This document shows positions 19,670-30,773 of a stretch of 64,000 bases of DNA, in pieces. Position numbers and translations under genes: made by a program. A model generated the notes under the pieces. The model searched no databases, was not told the origin of the DNA, and saw only the letters and a program-made list of their open reading frames with translations. The DNA is from Rhodocyclaceae bacterium UBA2250 (lineage in GTDB: Bacteria; Pseudomonadota; Gammaproteobacteria; Burkholderiales; Rhodocyclaceae), in assembly GCA_002347285.1 (NCBI GenBank), contig DDXW01000042.1:10587-74586 (forward strand), given 5' to 3'. How positions within the stretch are numbered: the first letter of the stretch is position 1; each line of letters opens with the position of its first letter.

Positions 19670-21061
19670 ATGAGTCAATTCTGGACCGACTGTCTGACGC
19701 GCTTTGAAAGCGAACTGCCGGCTCAGCAGTTCAACGCGTGGATCAAGACCCTGCGGATGGAAACGCTGGAAGAGGGTCGCCGCCTGCGTCTGATCGCCCC
19801 GAACGGCTTCATTCTGCGCTGGGTGCGGGAACGCTACCTCGAGCGCGTCGAGGCCCTGTCGCGCCAGTTCTTCCATGAACCCGTGACGATCGATCTCGTC
19901 CTGGACGAAAAGCCGGTCGGTCTGCTGCAGAACACCGGAACGGACGAACAGTCAGCGGCGCAACAGACATCGGAAGAACTTGCCGCCGATCCGCCGCCGG
20001 CGCTCAAGTGTTCCCTGCCGGAAGACTCGCCGGACTACGGCAAGACCCGCCTCAACCCCGAATTCACTTTCGATACGCTGGTCACCGGCCGGTCCAACGA
20101 TCTGGCGCGCGCGGCAGCGCAGCAGGTCGCCCTCAACCCGGGCGCTTCATACAACCCGCTCTTCATTTACGGCGGCGTCGGACTGGGCAAAACCCATCTG
20201 GTGCATGCGCTCGGCAATGAGGTGCTACGACACTCGCCGGACAAGGTCATCCGTTACATCCACGCCGAGGATTACTACTCCGACGTGGTGCGCGCCTTTC
20301 AGCAGAAATCCTTCGACACCTTCAAACGCGCTTACCGGACGCTCGACGTCCTGCTCATCGACGACATCCAGTTCTTCAACGGCAAGGCGCGCACCCAGGA
20401 AGAATTCTTCTACGTTTTCAACGCGCTGGTCGAAGCCAAGAAGCAGATCGTCATCACCTGCGACACCTATCCGAAAGACATCCAGGGGCTGGAGGAACGC
20501 CTGATTTCCCGCTTCGATTGGGGGTTGACCGTACAGATCGAGCCTCCCGAACTCGAGATGCGTGTCGCCATCCTCAAGAAGAAGGCCGAGAGCGAACATA
20601 TCGACCTGGACGACGACGTGGCCTTCCTGATTGCCAAGAATCTCCGTTCGAACGTGCGCGAACTCGAAGGAGCGCTGAAAAAGGTACTGGCCTTCGCCCG
20701 TTTCCACAATCGCGAGATCACGCTCGAACTGGCCAAGGAAGCGCTGAAGGACATCATCGGCGCACACAATCGGCAGATCACGCTGGAAGTCATTCAGAAG
20801 ACGGTCGCCGATTATTACAAGATCAAGGTCGCCGACATGTATTCGCAGAAACGCACCCGGGCGATTGCCCGTCCGCGCCAAGTGGCCATGTGGCTTGCGC
20901 GCGACCTGACGCCGCACAGCCTGCCGGAAATCGGAGAAGCCTTCGGCGGGCGCGACCACACGACGGTACTGCACGCCTGTCGCACGATCGTCGATCTACG
21001 CAGCAAGGACAGCCACCTGAACAACGATCTGCTCGTTCTCTCCCAGACGCTCAAGGGGTAG
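19670..21061 (+). CDS. dnaA: Chromosomal replication initiator DnaA
   Basis: Binds DnaA boxes and melts the origin. The 463-residue protein has the N-terminal DnaB-interaction domain (MSQFWTDCLTRFESELPAQQFNAW), a short acidic/proline linker, the AAA+ domain with Walker A GGVGLGKTH (about residues 167-175) and Walker B VLLIDDIQFF, and the C-terminal box-binding helix with GRDHTTVLHACRTI. The start follows an AT-rich leader. It is 213 bp before dnaN. Confidence 0.99.
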   Translation: MSQFWTDCLTRFESELPAQQFNAWIKTLRMETLEEGRRLRLIAPNGFILRWVRERYLERVEALSRQFFHEPVTIDLVLDEKPVGLLQNTGTDEQSAAQQTSEELAADPPPALKCSLPEDSPDYGKTRLNPEFTFDTLVTGRSNDLARAAAQQVALNPGASYNPLFIYGGVGLGKTHLVHALGNEVLRHSPDKVIRYIHAEDYYSDVVRAFQQKSFDTFKRAYRTLDVLLIDDIQFFNGKARTQEEFFYVFNALVEAKKQIVITCDTYPKDIQGLEERLISRFDWGLTVQIEPPELEMRVAILKKKAESEHIDLDDDVAFLIAKNLRSNVRELEGALKKVLAFARFHNREITLELAKEALKDIIGAHNRQITLEVIQKTVADYYKIKVADMYSQKRTRAIARPRQVAMWLARDLTPHSLPEIGEAFGGRDHTTVLHACRTIVDLRSKDSHLNNDLLVLSQTLKG

Positions 21062-21274
21062 GAACGCTTTGAACAAACCATGGAACAAGCTCTGGGGTAA
21101 ATGTGGACAAATTTTCAGCTTCTATTGACGACATCAATCATCCACATTTATCCACACAATGCACCACTATGAAATTCACAGACTGTTAAGTGAACAACTT
21201 ATTGAAAACTATAAAATTCATTTAACTTTCCACCAATATCCCCGCCCTTCATCATCAATTAAGGAGTTTTAGAG
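21062..21274. other. Probable origin of replication (dnaA-dnaN gap)
   Basis: A 213-bp gene-free gap in a GC-rich genome. It holds a perfect DnaA box TTATCCACA at 21148-21156, a one-mismatch box on the minus strand at 21102-21110 (TGTGGACAA), a weak half-matching box at about 21138-21146, and a strongly AT-rich stretch at 21180-21240 that could serve as the unwinding element. The dnaN promoter must also lie here. Only few boxes are visible, so the origin may also use the rpmH-dnaA gap. Confidence 0.65.
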
Positions 21275-22381
21275 ATGCTCCTATATAAAGGTCCACGCGA
21301 TCAGTTTCTTGCACCCTTGCAGTCGGTTTGCGGCATTGTCGAAAAACGGCATACGCTGCCGATCCTGTCGAATGTTCTGATCGAGAAGACGGGCGACCAG
21401 TTGATGATGCTGGCGACGGATATCGAGATGCAGATTCGTACCAGCACGGTGTCGAGCGGACCCGAAAACGTTGCCGTCACCGTGGCGGCCCGCAAGCTGC
21501 AAGACATTCTGCGTTCCTTGCCAGACTCCGCGGAAGTCAGCCTGACGCTCGACGACCGGCGGCTCCAGCTCAAGGCTGGCAAGAGCCGATTCAACCTGCA
21601 GACTCTGCCGGCGGAGGATTTCCCGCGCATGGCCGAAGCTGGCGGCAAGACCAACGTCCTGAAGCTGACGCAGAAGCAATTCAAGCGCCAATTGGCGCTG
21701 GTGCAATATGCGATGGCACAGCAGGACATTCGTTATTACCTGAACGGCCTGCTGCTGGTGGCGCAGGGCGGCGAACTCAGGCTGGTCGCCACCGACGGTC
21801 ATCGGCTGGCGTATGCGAGCGAGGTTCTCGGCACGCCGCTCGACGAAAGAGTCGAGGTGATCCTGCCGCGCAAGACGGTGCTTGAACTGTCGCGGCAGCT
21901 CGCCGACAACGACGAGTCGCTGGAAATTTCCCTGATGCCGACGCAGGCCCGCTTTACCTTCGGCAATGTCGAGTTCGTCAGCAAACTGATCGATGGCAAG
22001 TTTCCCGACTACGAGCGCGTCATCCCGCAGCATCAGGGCAAGATCATCCGGTTGCAGCGCGACCAGTTGCAGCATTCGTTGCAGCGCGCCGCGATTCTCA
22101 CCAACGAGAAATTCCGTGGCGTGCGGCTGGTGCTCGCGCCGGGCAGCCTGAAGATCCTGTCGACCAACGCGGAAAACGAAGAGGCGCAGGAAGAGATCGA
22201 GGTCGATTACACCGGTGACGGGCTCGACGTCGGCTTCAACGTCAACTACCTGCTTGACATTCTTAACAACGTCGCCGGCGACACGATCGAGGTTCGTCTG
22301 GCGGACAGCAACTCCAGTGCATTGATGACGTTGCCCGACAACGAGCGCTTCAAGTACGTCGTCATGCCGATGCGCATCTGA
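21275..22381 (+). CDS. dnaN: DNA polymerase III beta sliding clamp
   Basis: Ring-shaped processivity clamp. The 368-residue length is exact for the family. It starts MLLYKGPRDQFLAPLQSVCGIVEKR written in shorter form as MLLYKGPRDQ, keeps RHTLPILSNVLIE and ends with the conserved VVMPMRI. An AAGGAG site lies 8 bases before the ATG. It precedes gyrB by 10 bp. Confidence 0.99.
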   Translation: MLLYKGPRDQFLAPLQSVCGIVEKRHTLPILSNVLIEKTGDQLMMLATDIEMQIRTSTVSSGPENVAVTVAARKLQDILRSLPDSAEVSLTLDDRRLQLKAGKSRFNLQTLPAEDFPRMAEAGGKTNVLKLTQKQFKRQLALVQYAMAQQDIRYYLNGLLLVAQGGELRLVATDGHRLAYASEVLGTPLDERVEVILPRKTVLELSRQLADNDESLEISLMPTQARFTFGNVEFVSKLIDGKFPDYERVIPQHQGKIIRLQRDQLQHSLQRAAILTNEKFRGVRLVLAPGSLKILSTNAENEEAQEEIEVDYTGDGLDVGFNVNYLLDILNNVAGDTIEVRLADSNSSALMTLPDNERFKYVVMPMRI

Positions 22382-22391
22382 CGGAACACCC

Positions 22392-24878
<2,487 letters not shown>

Positions 24879-24881
24879 ATG

Positions 24882-24912
24882 AAAAGGGGGAACCGTGCCG
24901 GTTCCCCCTTTT
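24882..24912. terminator. Bidirectional rho-independent terminator after gyrB
   Basis: AAAAGGGGGAACC (24882-24894) pairs perfectly with 24900-24912 around the 5-base loop GTGCC. The stem ends in TTTTC on the plus strand and in a T run on the minus strand, so it can stop both gyrB and the converging cytochrome gene. Confidence 0.93.
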
Positions 24913-24930
24913 CTTGTCGGTTCGTTCAGC

Positions 24931-25353
24931 CTACTTGAAGTTCGCGCCCGACTGGTTCGTCATGAAGATGATGGCGTTCCTGAGTTCTTCCTCGGTCGCA
25001 TCGGAGCCTCCCTTGGGCGGCATCGCGCCCTTGCCGGCCGTGGCCGATTTCACCAGCCCGTCGAGGCCCATGGCGATGCGTTGCGCCCAGGCCGCGTTGT
25101 CGCCCATCTTCGGTGCGTTGGCGGCGCCGGTGTCGTGGCAGGCGCCGCAGACGCCCTTGTAGATCGCCTCGCCGGAACGACCGCCCGCCGGGGCCGCCGC
25201 CTCGGCAGCGCCGAGTTTCACTTTCGCCACCGGCTGGATGCGGACATTGACGGCTTCCTCATCCATTTTCGGCTTGCCGCCCATTGCGACGGCGAGTGCC
25301 GGCGACAGGAGGAACAGACCGACGGCCAGCGTGTGCGGAAAACGCTTGCTCAT
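24931..25353 (-). CDS. Periplasmic cytochrome c5-type protein
   Basis: A 140-residue exported class I c-type cytochrome: signal peptide at about residues 1-23, a spacer rich in Ala/Pro, one haem site CGACH, the downstream GKGAMPPKGG with the axial Met, and the c5-type C-terminus ATEEELRNAIIFM. It probably carries electrons in the periplasm. The spacer codons include an in-frame interspersed repeat (25196-25218, read as KLGAAEAA). It is a single leftward gene between gyrB and tRNA-Arg. Confidence 0.88.
   Translation of the reverse strand: MSKRFPHTLAVGLFLLSPALAVAMGGKPKMDEEAVNVRIQPVAKVKLGAAEAAAPAGGRSGEAIYKGVCGACHDTGAANAPKMGDNAAWAQRIAMGLDGLVKSATAGKGAMPPKGGSDATEEELRNAIIFMTNQSGANFK
25196..25218 (+). 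repeat. 23-bp interspersed repeat, copy 6 (inside cytochrome c5-like gene)
   Basis: One mismatch. It is read on the cytochrome strand as KLGAAEAA in the flexible region between the signal peptide and the haem domain. Confidence 0.7.
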
Positions 25354-25375
25354 TCTTGTGACCTAGATGTATGAC

Positions 25376-25452
25376 TGGCGCGCCCGGCGCGATTCGAACG
25401 CACGACCCCTGCCTTCGGAGGGCAGTACTCTATCCAGCTGAGCTACGGGCGC
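25376..25452 (-). tRNA. tRNA-Arg (anticodon CCG)
   Basis: 77-nt cloverleaf on the minus strand. Acceptor stem GCGCCCG pairs with CGGGCGC, then G and an encoded CCA. The D arm is AGCTCAGCTGGATAGAGT, the anticodon stem-loop is CTGCC-CTCCGAA-GGCAG and the T loop is TTCGAAT. The anticodon CCG reads CGG codons. Confidence 0.95.
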
Positions 25453-25476
25453 TTGGGGATGCGTATTCTACCGCGC

Positions 25477-26397
25477 TTACAAGCCGCGCGCCCAGGCCGG
25501 CCGCAGCGAAACCGTTTCCGGGCGGGTGACCGCCGCCCGCACCTGCGCGAGCAGACGCTCCTGGTCGGCGCCCAGCGTACCTTTGAGCACCAGCCAGTTC
25601 GAGGCGTGGTCGCTGCGGAACACGGTGCGGGTCAGCGCCAGCCCGGCGAGGAAGCGTTCCATCTCGACGAACAGCTCGTGCGGCGACAGCGGCTCCCAGC
25701 CGGGGAAGCCGGCGCGCAGCCGCTCCTCGCCGTGCGGGAAGCTCACCACCAGCGTCGCCAGGTATTCGGGCTGGGTCGCGTTGAGCAGCCGCGCCGAGTT
25801 GTCCGCATGCTGCTGCCACAAGCCGAGGCCGCCAAGACCATTCAAGATCATCACCGAGCGCGTGATGCCCGCCTCGCCGAGTTTGAGCAGCGCCTCGCGC
25901 GTCGTCTCGAAAGTCTCCCCCTTGCTGACACGCGCCAGCACCTCGTCGTCGCCGGATTCCGCGCCGACATACACGAGCTTCAGTCCGGCGTCGGCCAGTT
26001 CCTGCAGTTCGGCGACCGACTTCTTGCGCAGGTTGCGCGGCAGGCAATAGCTGGAGATGCGATGCACTGCCGGCAGATGCGAGCGGATCGCCGCCAGGAT
26101 GGCGAGCAGGCGGCGCGTCGGCAGCACCAGCGCGTCGCCGTCGGCGAGAAAGACGCGGCGCACTTCGCCGCCGGAATGCTCGCCGCAGGCGCGGATCGCC
26201 TCCAGCGTCTCGGCTTCGTCGCGTGCGCGGAACTTCTTCTGCGGCGCGGTGTACATCTCGCAGAAGGTGCACCGGTTCCACGAGCAGCCGTCGGTGACGG
26301 GCAGGATCAGCGAGTCGGCCTCGGAGGGCGGACGGTAGACGGGATCGATATAACGGATCGGAAACATGTGAAATGGCGGGGCTTCGATGTCTGCCAT
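25477..26397 (-). CDS. Radical SAM protein with CX4CX2C cluster motif
   Basis: A 306-residue radical SAM enzyme of unknown substrate. The cluster motif is GCSWNRCTFCEMY (Cys 38, 43, 46), so the spacing is CX4CX2C in place of the common CX3CX2C. Further radical SAM features are FLADGDAL, LVYVGAESGDDEVL and SVMILNGLGG. The family is seen annotated as a coproporphyrinogen oxidase-like or Fe-S oxidoreductase protein without known activity. It is single, leftward, 24 bp from the tRNA gene. Confidence 0.82.
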   Translation of the reverse strand: MADIEAPPFHMFPIRYIDPVYRPPSEADSLILPVTDGCSWNRCTFCEMYTAPQKKFRARDEAETLEAIRACGEHSGGEVRRVFLADGDALVLPTRRLLAILAAIRSHLPAVHRISSYCLPRNLRKKSVAELQELADAGLKLVYVGAESGDDEVLARVSKGETFETTREALLKLGEAGITRSVMILNGLGGLGLWQQHADNSARLLNATQPEYLATLVVSFPHGEERLRAGFPGWEPLSPHELFVEMERFLAGLALTRTVFRSDHASNWLVLKGTLGADQERLLAQVRAAVTRPETVSLRPAWARGL

Positions 26398-26436
26398 TAT
26401 GGATCAGGCGGCTGCCGCGGCTGCTAGCATCGCCCG

Positions 26437-27729
26437 ATGATGCCCGCCTGCTCCGCCTGGCTTAGCGCCCTCCTCACCCGCCGCATGCTGATCTGCGTGT
26501 TCACCGGCTTCGCGTCGGGCATGCCGCTCTACCTGCTGCTCAACCTGCTGCCGGCCTGGCTGTATTCCGAAGGCGTGAGCCTCAAGGCGATCGGCCTAAT
26601 GACCCTGATCCAGTTTCCCTACACCTGGAAGTTCCTCTGGTCGCCGCTGCTCGACCGCTACGCGCTGCCGATCTTCTCGCTCGGCCGCCGGCGCAGCTGG
26701 ATCCTCGTCACGCAGGGGCTGCTGCTGGTCGTCATCGCCCTGCTCGGCCGCTTCTCGCCGGCCACCGAACTGAGCGTGGTCGTCTGGCTCGCCGCGCTGC
26801 TCGCCTTCGTCTCGGCCACCGGCGACATCGCTCTCGACGCCTATCGCCGCGAACTGCTCGCCGAGCACGAACTGGGGTTGGGCAACTCGGTGCATGTGAA
26901 CGCTTACCGCATCGCCGGTCTGGTGCCGGGCTCGTTGTCGCTGATCCTCGCCGACCATCTGCCGTGGGACACCGTGTTCCTCATCACCGCGCTGTTCATG
27001 CTGCCCGGCATGGCCATGGCGCTGCTGGTGCGGGAGCCGGTCATCGCCGGCGGTGCGCCGAAGACGCTGCGCGAGGCGGTCGTCGAGCCATTCCACGAAT
27101 TCATCACCCGCGCCGGGTTGAAGGAAGCGCTGCTGATCCTCGCCTTCATCTTCCTCTACAAGCTCGGCGATTCGATGGCCACCGCGCTGGCCACGCCCTT
27201 CTATCTCGACATGGGCTACGCCAAGTCGGACATCGGCCTCGTCGCCAAGCACGCCGGGCTGTGGCCGGCGGTGATCGGCGGCCTGCTCGGCGGGCTGTGG
27301 ATGGTCAGCCTCGGCATCAACCGTGCGCTGTGGCTGTTCGGCGTGGTGCAGGTGGTGTCGATCTTCGGCTTCGCCTGGCTCGCCTCGCTCGGCCCGCAGG
27401 CCGCCGTCGACGGCGCGGCGCTGGCGCGGCTGGCCGTGGTGATCGGCTTCGAGGCGCTCGGCGTCGGTCTCGGCACGGCCGCCTTCGTCGCCTTCATCGC
27501 GCGCGCCACGCATCCTGCCTACACGGCGACGCAGTTCGCGCTGTTCACCAGCCTGGCCGCCGTGCCGCGCACCTTCGTCAATGCCGCCACCGGTTGGCTG
27601 GTCGAGTCGCTGGGCTGGATGCCCTTCTTCCTGTTGTGTGTATTGCTGGCCCTGCCCGGGATGGCGTTGCTGCTCAAGGTCGCGCCGTGGCGCGCGGGCC
27701 ACAAAGCGGTGCCGGCCTTGGAAAAATGA
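26437..27729 (+). CDS. AmpG-type muropeptide permease (MFS)
   Basis: A 430-residue protein with about 12 membrane helices. The N-terminal half carries FTGFASGMPLYLLLNLLPAW, FLWSPLLDRY and GRRRSWILVTQ, which are AmpG-family motifs. AmpG imports anhydro-muropeptides for cell-wall recycling and can influence beta-lactamase induction. No ampD or ampC lies nearby. Its gene stands between two leftward genes, with two possible ATGs at 26437 and 26440. Confidence 0.87.
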   Translation: MMPACSAWLSALLTRRMLICVFTGFASGMPLYLLLNLLPAWLYSEGVSLKAIGLMTLIQFPYTWKFLWSPLLDRYALPIFSLGRRRSWILVTQGLLLVVIALLGRFSPATELSVVVWLAALLAFVSATGDIALDAYRRELLAEHELGLGNSVHVNAYRIAGLVPGSLSLILADHLPWDTVFLITALFMLPGMAMALLVREPVIAGGAPKTLREAVVEPFHEFITRAGLKEALLILAFIFLYKLGDSMATALATPFYLDMGYAKSDIGLVAKHAGLWPAVIGGLLGGLWMVSLGINRALWLFGVVQVVSIFGFAWLASLGPQAAVDGAALARLAVVIGFEALGVGLGTAAFVAFIARATHPAYTATQFALFTSLAAVPRTFVNAATGWLVESLGWMPFFLLCVLLALPGMALLLKVAPWRAGHKAVPALEK

Positions 27730-27805
27730 GGGTCCGTCTCAACTTTTTTTGGCGGGCATCGTTAAGGTGAACACGACGCTTCGATAGTGAGCGGGGGGAC
27801 AGGAA

Positions 27806-28015
27806 ATGGTGATCGTCATGGACATGGAAACGGGAAAAAAGATGACCGAGGCGGAAGCGGCCGCCGCGGAGTTCGGCGAGTTCGTCGATGAGGTGCTCAA
27901 CGCGGGCTGGCTGCCCCAGTCCGAGGCGAGGCTGGAAGTGCACTCCCATGTCGATGGCGTGCCGGCCGCTGCTGCCGACGATTTCCTGCGCACCCTCTAT
28001 CGCAACCAGGAGTAG
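27806..28015 (+). CDS. Small acidic hypothetical protein
   Basis: A 69-residue acidic protein with the stretch MTEAEAAAAEFGEFVDEVLNAGW and a C-terminal DDFLRTLYRNQE. It has no signal peptide, Cys or membrane segment. An AGGAA lies directly before the first ATG, so one of the next two Met codons (27818, 27824) could be the real start. It ends 7 bp before the converging midA gene. I do not recognise a family; codon usage looks like that of neighbours. Confidence 0.55.
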   Translation: MVIVMDMETGKKMTEAEAAAAEFGEFVDEVLNAGWLPQSEARLEVHSHVDGVPAAAADDFLRTLYRNQE

Positions 28016-28022
28016 CCGCGAA

Positions 28023-29219
28023 TCAGAGCGCGTGGCGCCGGTCGCCGTGCGCGAAGCCGAGCAGCGGCGTGTCGATGCCACGCCCGAGCGCGATCACCTT
28101 GAACAACTCGCCCATCTCGCCTGGCGCCAGCAGCGTCTGCAGCGCGCCGCTCGCGCGCAGCGCCTGTTCCCCCCCGGCCTGCTGGCGCGCGGCCAGCAGC
28201 TCGCCGATACCGCAGTTGATCAGGAAGGTCGCCTGGCTGGTGTAGCCGAGCACTTCGAGGCCGGCGGCGTAGCCCGTCTCGGCGACGGCGGTGAAGTCGA
28301 CATGGCTGGTGATGTCCGACAGTCCCGGCCACCAGAACGGATCGTCGTGCGCACGCTGGCGGTAGTGGCAGCGCAGGGTGCCGCGGTTGCGCTGCGGATG
28401 GTACAGCTCGTGGCGCGGCAGGCCGTAGTCGATCAGCAGCAGCGCGCCGCACGCCAGTCGCCGGCCCCACTCGCCGACCCAGGCGCGGGCCGCGAGGCCG
28501 ATCTCGCTCTCGTAGGGCGCCGCCAGGTCGAGCTCCGCCATCGCCGCCGCCAGCGCGCCGTGCGCCGGCCGCTCGGCCCAGGCGAAGCCGCCGTCGGCGC
28601 TGAGGACCACGCCGCGCTCCATGAGCCCTGTCTCGCGCCAGGCGACCGCATGTGTCGGCAGCGCGTCGAGCAGTTCGTTGGCGACGACGACGCCGGCAAA
28701 CGTCTCGGGCAGTTCGTCGAGCCAGGTCACGCGGTCGGCGAGATGCGGCGCCGCCGCCAGAAGCGTCTGCTGCTGGCGTGCGCGCAACTCACCCGACAGC
28801 TCGAGGATCAGATAGCGCTCCGGCAGCGCGCCCAGCGCATCGAGCGCCTGCAGCAGGTCGGCGGCGAGCCGGCCGCTACCGGCGCCGACCTCGAGCAAAG
28901 TCGGTTCCGGCGAAGCGGCACAGTGAGTGAACACTTGCGCAATCTGCCGGGCGAGCGCCTGGCCGAACAGCGGCGTCAACTCGGGCGCGGTGACGAAGTC
29001 CCCCCCTGCGTGCAAATCGCCGAACTTCAGCGAGCCTCCTGAGTAGTAGCCGAGTCCCGGCAGGTGCAGCGCCATGTCCATGTAGTCGGCAAAGGGCAGC
29101 CAGCCGCCCGCGGCGCGTATCGCATCGGCGATGCAGGCGGACAGCGTGCGGCTCGATGCCTGCGCGTCGGCGGAAGGGATCGGCAGGAAATGCGGCGCGT
29201 GCTCGGCGGAGGTCACCAT
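28023..29219 (-). CDS. SAM-dependent methyltransferase, MidA/NDUFAF7 family
   Basis: A 398-residue protein of the DUF185 family; the mitochondrial homologue methylates an Arg of complex I. Seen: FADYMDMALHLPGLGYYS near the N-terminus, FVTAPELTPLFGQ, SAM-binding LLEVGAGSGRLAADLL, VVANELLDALP and LLLIDYGLPRHELYHPQR. The bacterial substrate is not established. The gene is leftward, 67 bp after the HPF-cold shock gene's end side, with no operon evident. Confidence 0.88.
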   Translation of the reverse strand: MVTSAEHAPHFLPIPSADAQASSRTLSACIADAIRAAGGWLPFADYMDMALHLPGLGYYSGGSLKFGDLHAGGDFVTAPELTPLFGQALARQIAQVFTHCAASPEPTLLEVGAGSGRLAADLLQALDALGALPERYLILELSGELRARQQQTLLAAAPHLADRVTWLDELPETFAGVVVANELLDALPTHAVAWRETGLMERGVVLSADGGFAWAERPAHGALAAAMAELDLAAPYESEIGLAARAWVGEWGRRLACGALLLIDYGLPRHELYHPQRNRGTLRCHYRQRAHDDPFWWPGLSDITSHVDFTAVAETGYAAGLEVLGYTSQATFLINCGIGELLAARQQAGGEQALRASGALQTLLAPGEMGELFKVIALGRGIDTPLLGFAHGDRRHAL

Positions 29220-29286
29220 CGGCCGGCATTCTACGGGTTGTCATCAACCCGTCGGCGCAGCGCGGGCGCTCGCTTGCGGCAGCCGC

Positions 29287-29832
29287 TCAGGGCGTCTGGT
29301 GCTTGCCCTTGCTGACGCGGTTGGCTTGCGGTCCCTCGGCGCCCATTTCCTCGAGGAACACCACCGGATCGCCGACCTTCAGCTGATCGAATTCCGGATG
29401 GGCGCAGTTGTAAAGGTGGAAATAAAGTTCGGTGCCGTCGGCCCTGGCGATGAAGCCGTAGCCTTCTTCCGGGAACAGCCGCGCGATCTGGCCGTGGGAT
29501 TCGACCTCATGCACCTTCACGTCGCCGCGGATGCGCCGCGCATGCTCCTCGAGCTTGCGCTTCGTGGCGTCGAACGCGTCGCGGATCGCGACGTAAATGT
29601 CTTCGGCCTTGTCGCGGTTCACCACGATCTCGCTGCCCGGGATCGTCAGGTCGATGCGGATGTTGTAGAGCTTGCCCTGATGCTTGTGCTTCTGGATCAT
29701 GCCGACCGTTATCCGGCAGGACATGATGTGCTCGAAGAAATGATCCAGCCGCTCGGCGCGCTCCATGATGGCGGCCTCGACGGCGTCGGAGCGGGGCAGG
29801 TCGCGAAAGGTGATTTGCACTGGCAATTGCAT
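29287..29832 (-). CDS. HPF/RaiA-type ribosome factor fused to a cold-shock domain
   Basis: A 181-residue two-domain protein. Residues about 1-105 resemble HPF/RaiA (MQLPVQITFRDLPRSDAVEAAI shortened as QITFRDLPRSDAVEAAI; later IRIDLTIPGSEIVVNR and DAFDATKRKLEEHAR). Residues about 112-175 are a cold-shock RNA-binding domain (FPEEGYGFIARADGTELYF; VGDPVVFLEEMGAEGPQA). Such fusions are known in several proteobacteria. Likely role: ribosome hibernation or RNA binding under stress. CAGGAGA precedes the ATG. The gene diverges from tcdA. Confidence 0.88.
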   Translation of the reverse strand: MQLPVQITFRDLPRSDAVEAAIMERAERLDHFFEHIMSCRITVGMIQKHKHQGKLYNIRIDLTIPGSEIVVNRDKAEDIYVAIRDAFDATKRKLEEHARRIRGDVKVHEVESHGQIARLFPEEGYGFIARADGTELYFHLYNCAHPEFDQLKVGDPVVFLEEMGAEGPQANRVSKGKHQTP

Positions 29833-30011
29833 GGCATTCTCCTGGGTGATTTCGATTGGCCGAAGGCCATGATCCGCCCCTTCCAGATCGTCATTGCTGC
29901 CGTCCCGATGGCAGGCGTCAATCGAATTCTAGACCAGCACGAGGAAGCGTCCAGTCCGATACAACGCCGGGATTCAACGCTACCATTGGCCTCCCGATCA
30001 GTCAGACAACG

Positions 30012-30773
30012 ATGGAAGACAGCATCGCCAGCCGCCGCTTCGGCGGCATCGACCGGCTCTACGGCCACGGCAGCCTCGCGCGGCTGGCGGCGGCGCACGT
30101 CTGCGTGATCGGCATCGGCGGCGTCGGCTCGTGGGCGGCCGAAGCGCTGGCGCGCTCCGGCGTCGGGCGGCTGACCTTGATCGACCTCGACCACGTCGCC
30201 GAGAGCAACGTGAACCGCCAGGTACATGCGCTCGAAGGCACGCTCGGCCAGGCCAAGGTGCTGGCGATGGGCGAGCGCATCGCCGCGATCAACCCGTCCT
30301 GCACACTGGTCTGCGTCGAGGAGTTCGTCACGGCGGATAACGTCGCGACGTTGCTGCCCGCCTGCGATGCCGTCCTCGACTGCATCGACGACGTGAAAGC
30401 CAAGGCGGCGCTGATCGCGCACTGCCGGCGCGGCAGGCGCGCGGTGGTGACGACCGGCGGCGCGGGCGGGCGGACCGACCCGACGCGCATCCGGGTCGAG
30501 GATCTGTCGCGTACCACGCAGGACGCGCTCGCCAGCAAGCTGCGCGCGCGGCTGCGCAAGGACTACGGTTTCACCCGCGATCCGAAGAAGAAGTTCGGCG
30601 TGCCCTGCGTGTTTTCCGACGAGCAGATCCGGCGGCCGGCGACGATGGCCTGCGACGTGGATGAAAAAGGCTTGCACGGCCTCAACTGCGCTGGCTACGG
30701 CTCGTCGGTGGCGGTCACCGCCGGCTTCGGCCTCGCGGCCGCCGCGCACTGCCTCGGTATACTGCTCGGATGA
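30012..30773 (+). CDS. tcdA: tRNA threonylcarbamoyladenosine dehydratase TcdA
   Basis: E1-like enzyme that cyclises t6A37 of tRNAs with ATP. The ATG at 30012 gives 253 residues starting MEDSIASRRFGGIDRLYG. The ThiF fold is shown by VCVIGIGGVGSWAAEALARSG, LIDLDHVAESNVNRQ and DCIDDVKAKAALI. The frame is open to 29856, but this start matches the family. It overlaps the next gene by 4 bp. Confidence 0.92.
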   Translation: MEDSIASRRFGGIDRLYGHGSLARLAAAHVCVIGIGGVGSWAAEALARSGVGRLTLIDLDHVAESNVNRQVHALEGTLGQAKVLAMGERIAAINPSCTLVCVEEFVTADNVATLLPACDAVLDCIDDVKAKAALIAHCRRGRRAVVTTGGAGGRTDPTRIRVEDLSRTTQDALASKLRARLRKDYGFTRDPKKKFGVPCVFSDEQIRRPATMACDVDEKGLHGLNCAGYGSSVAVTAGFGLAAAAHCLGILLG

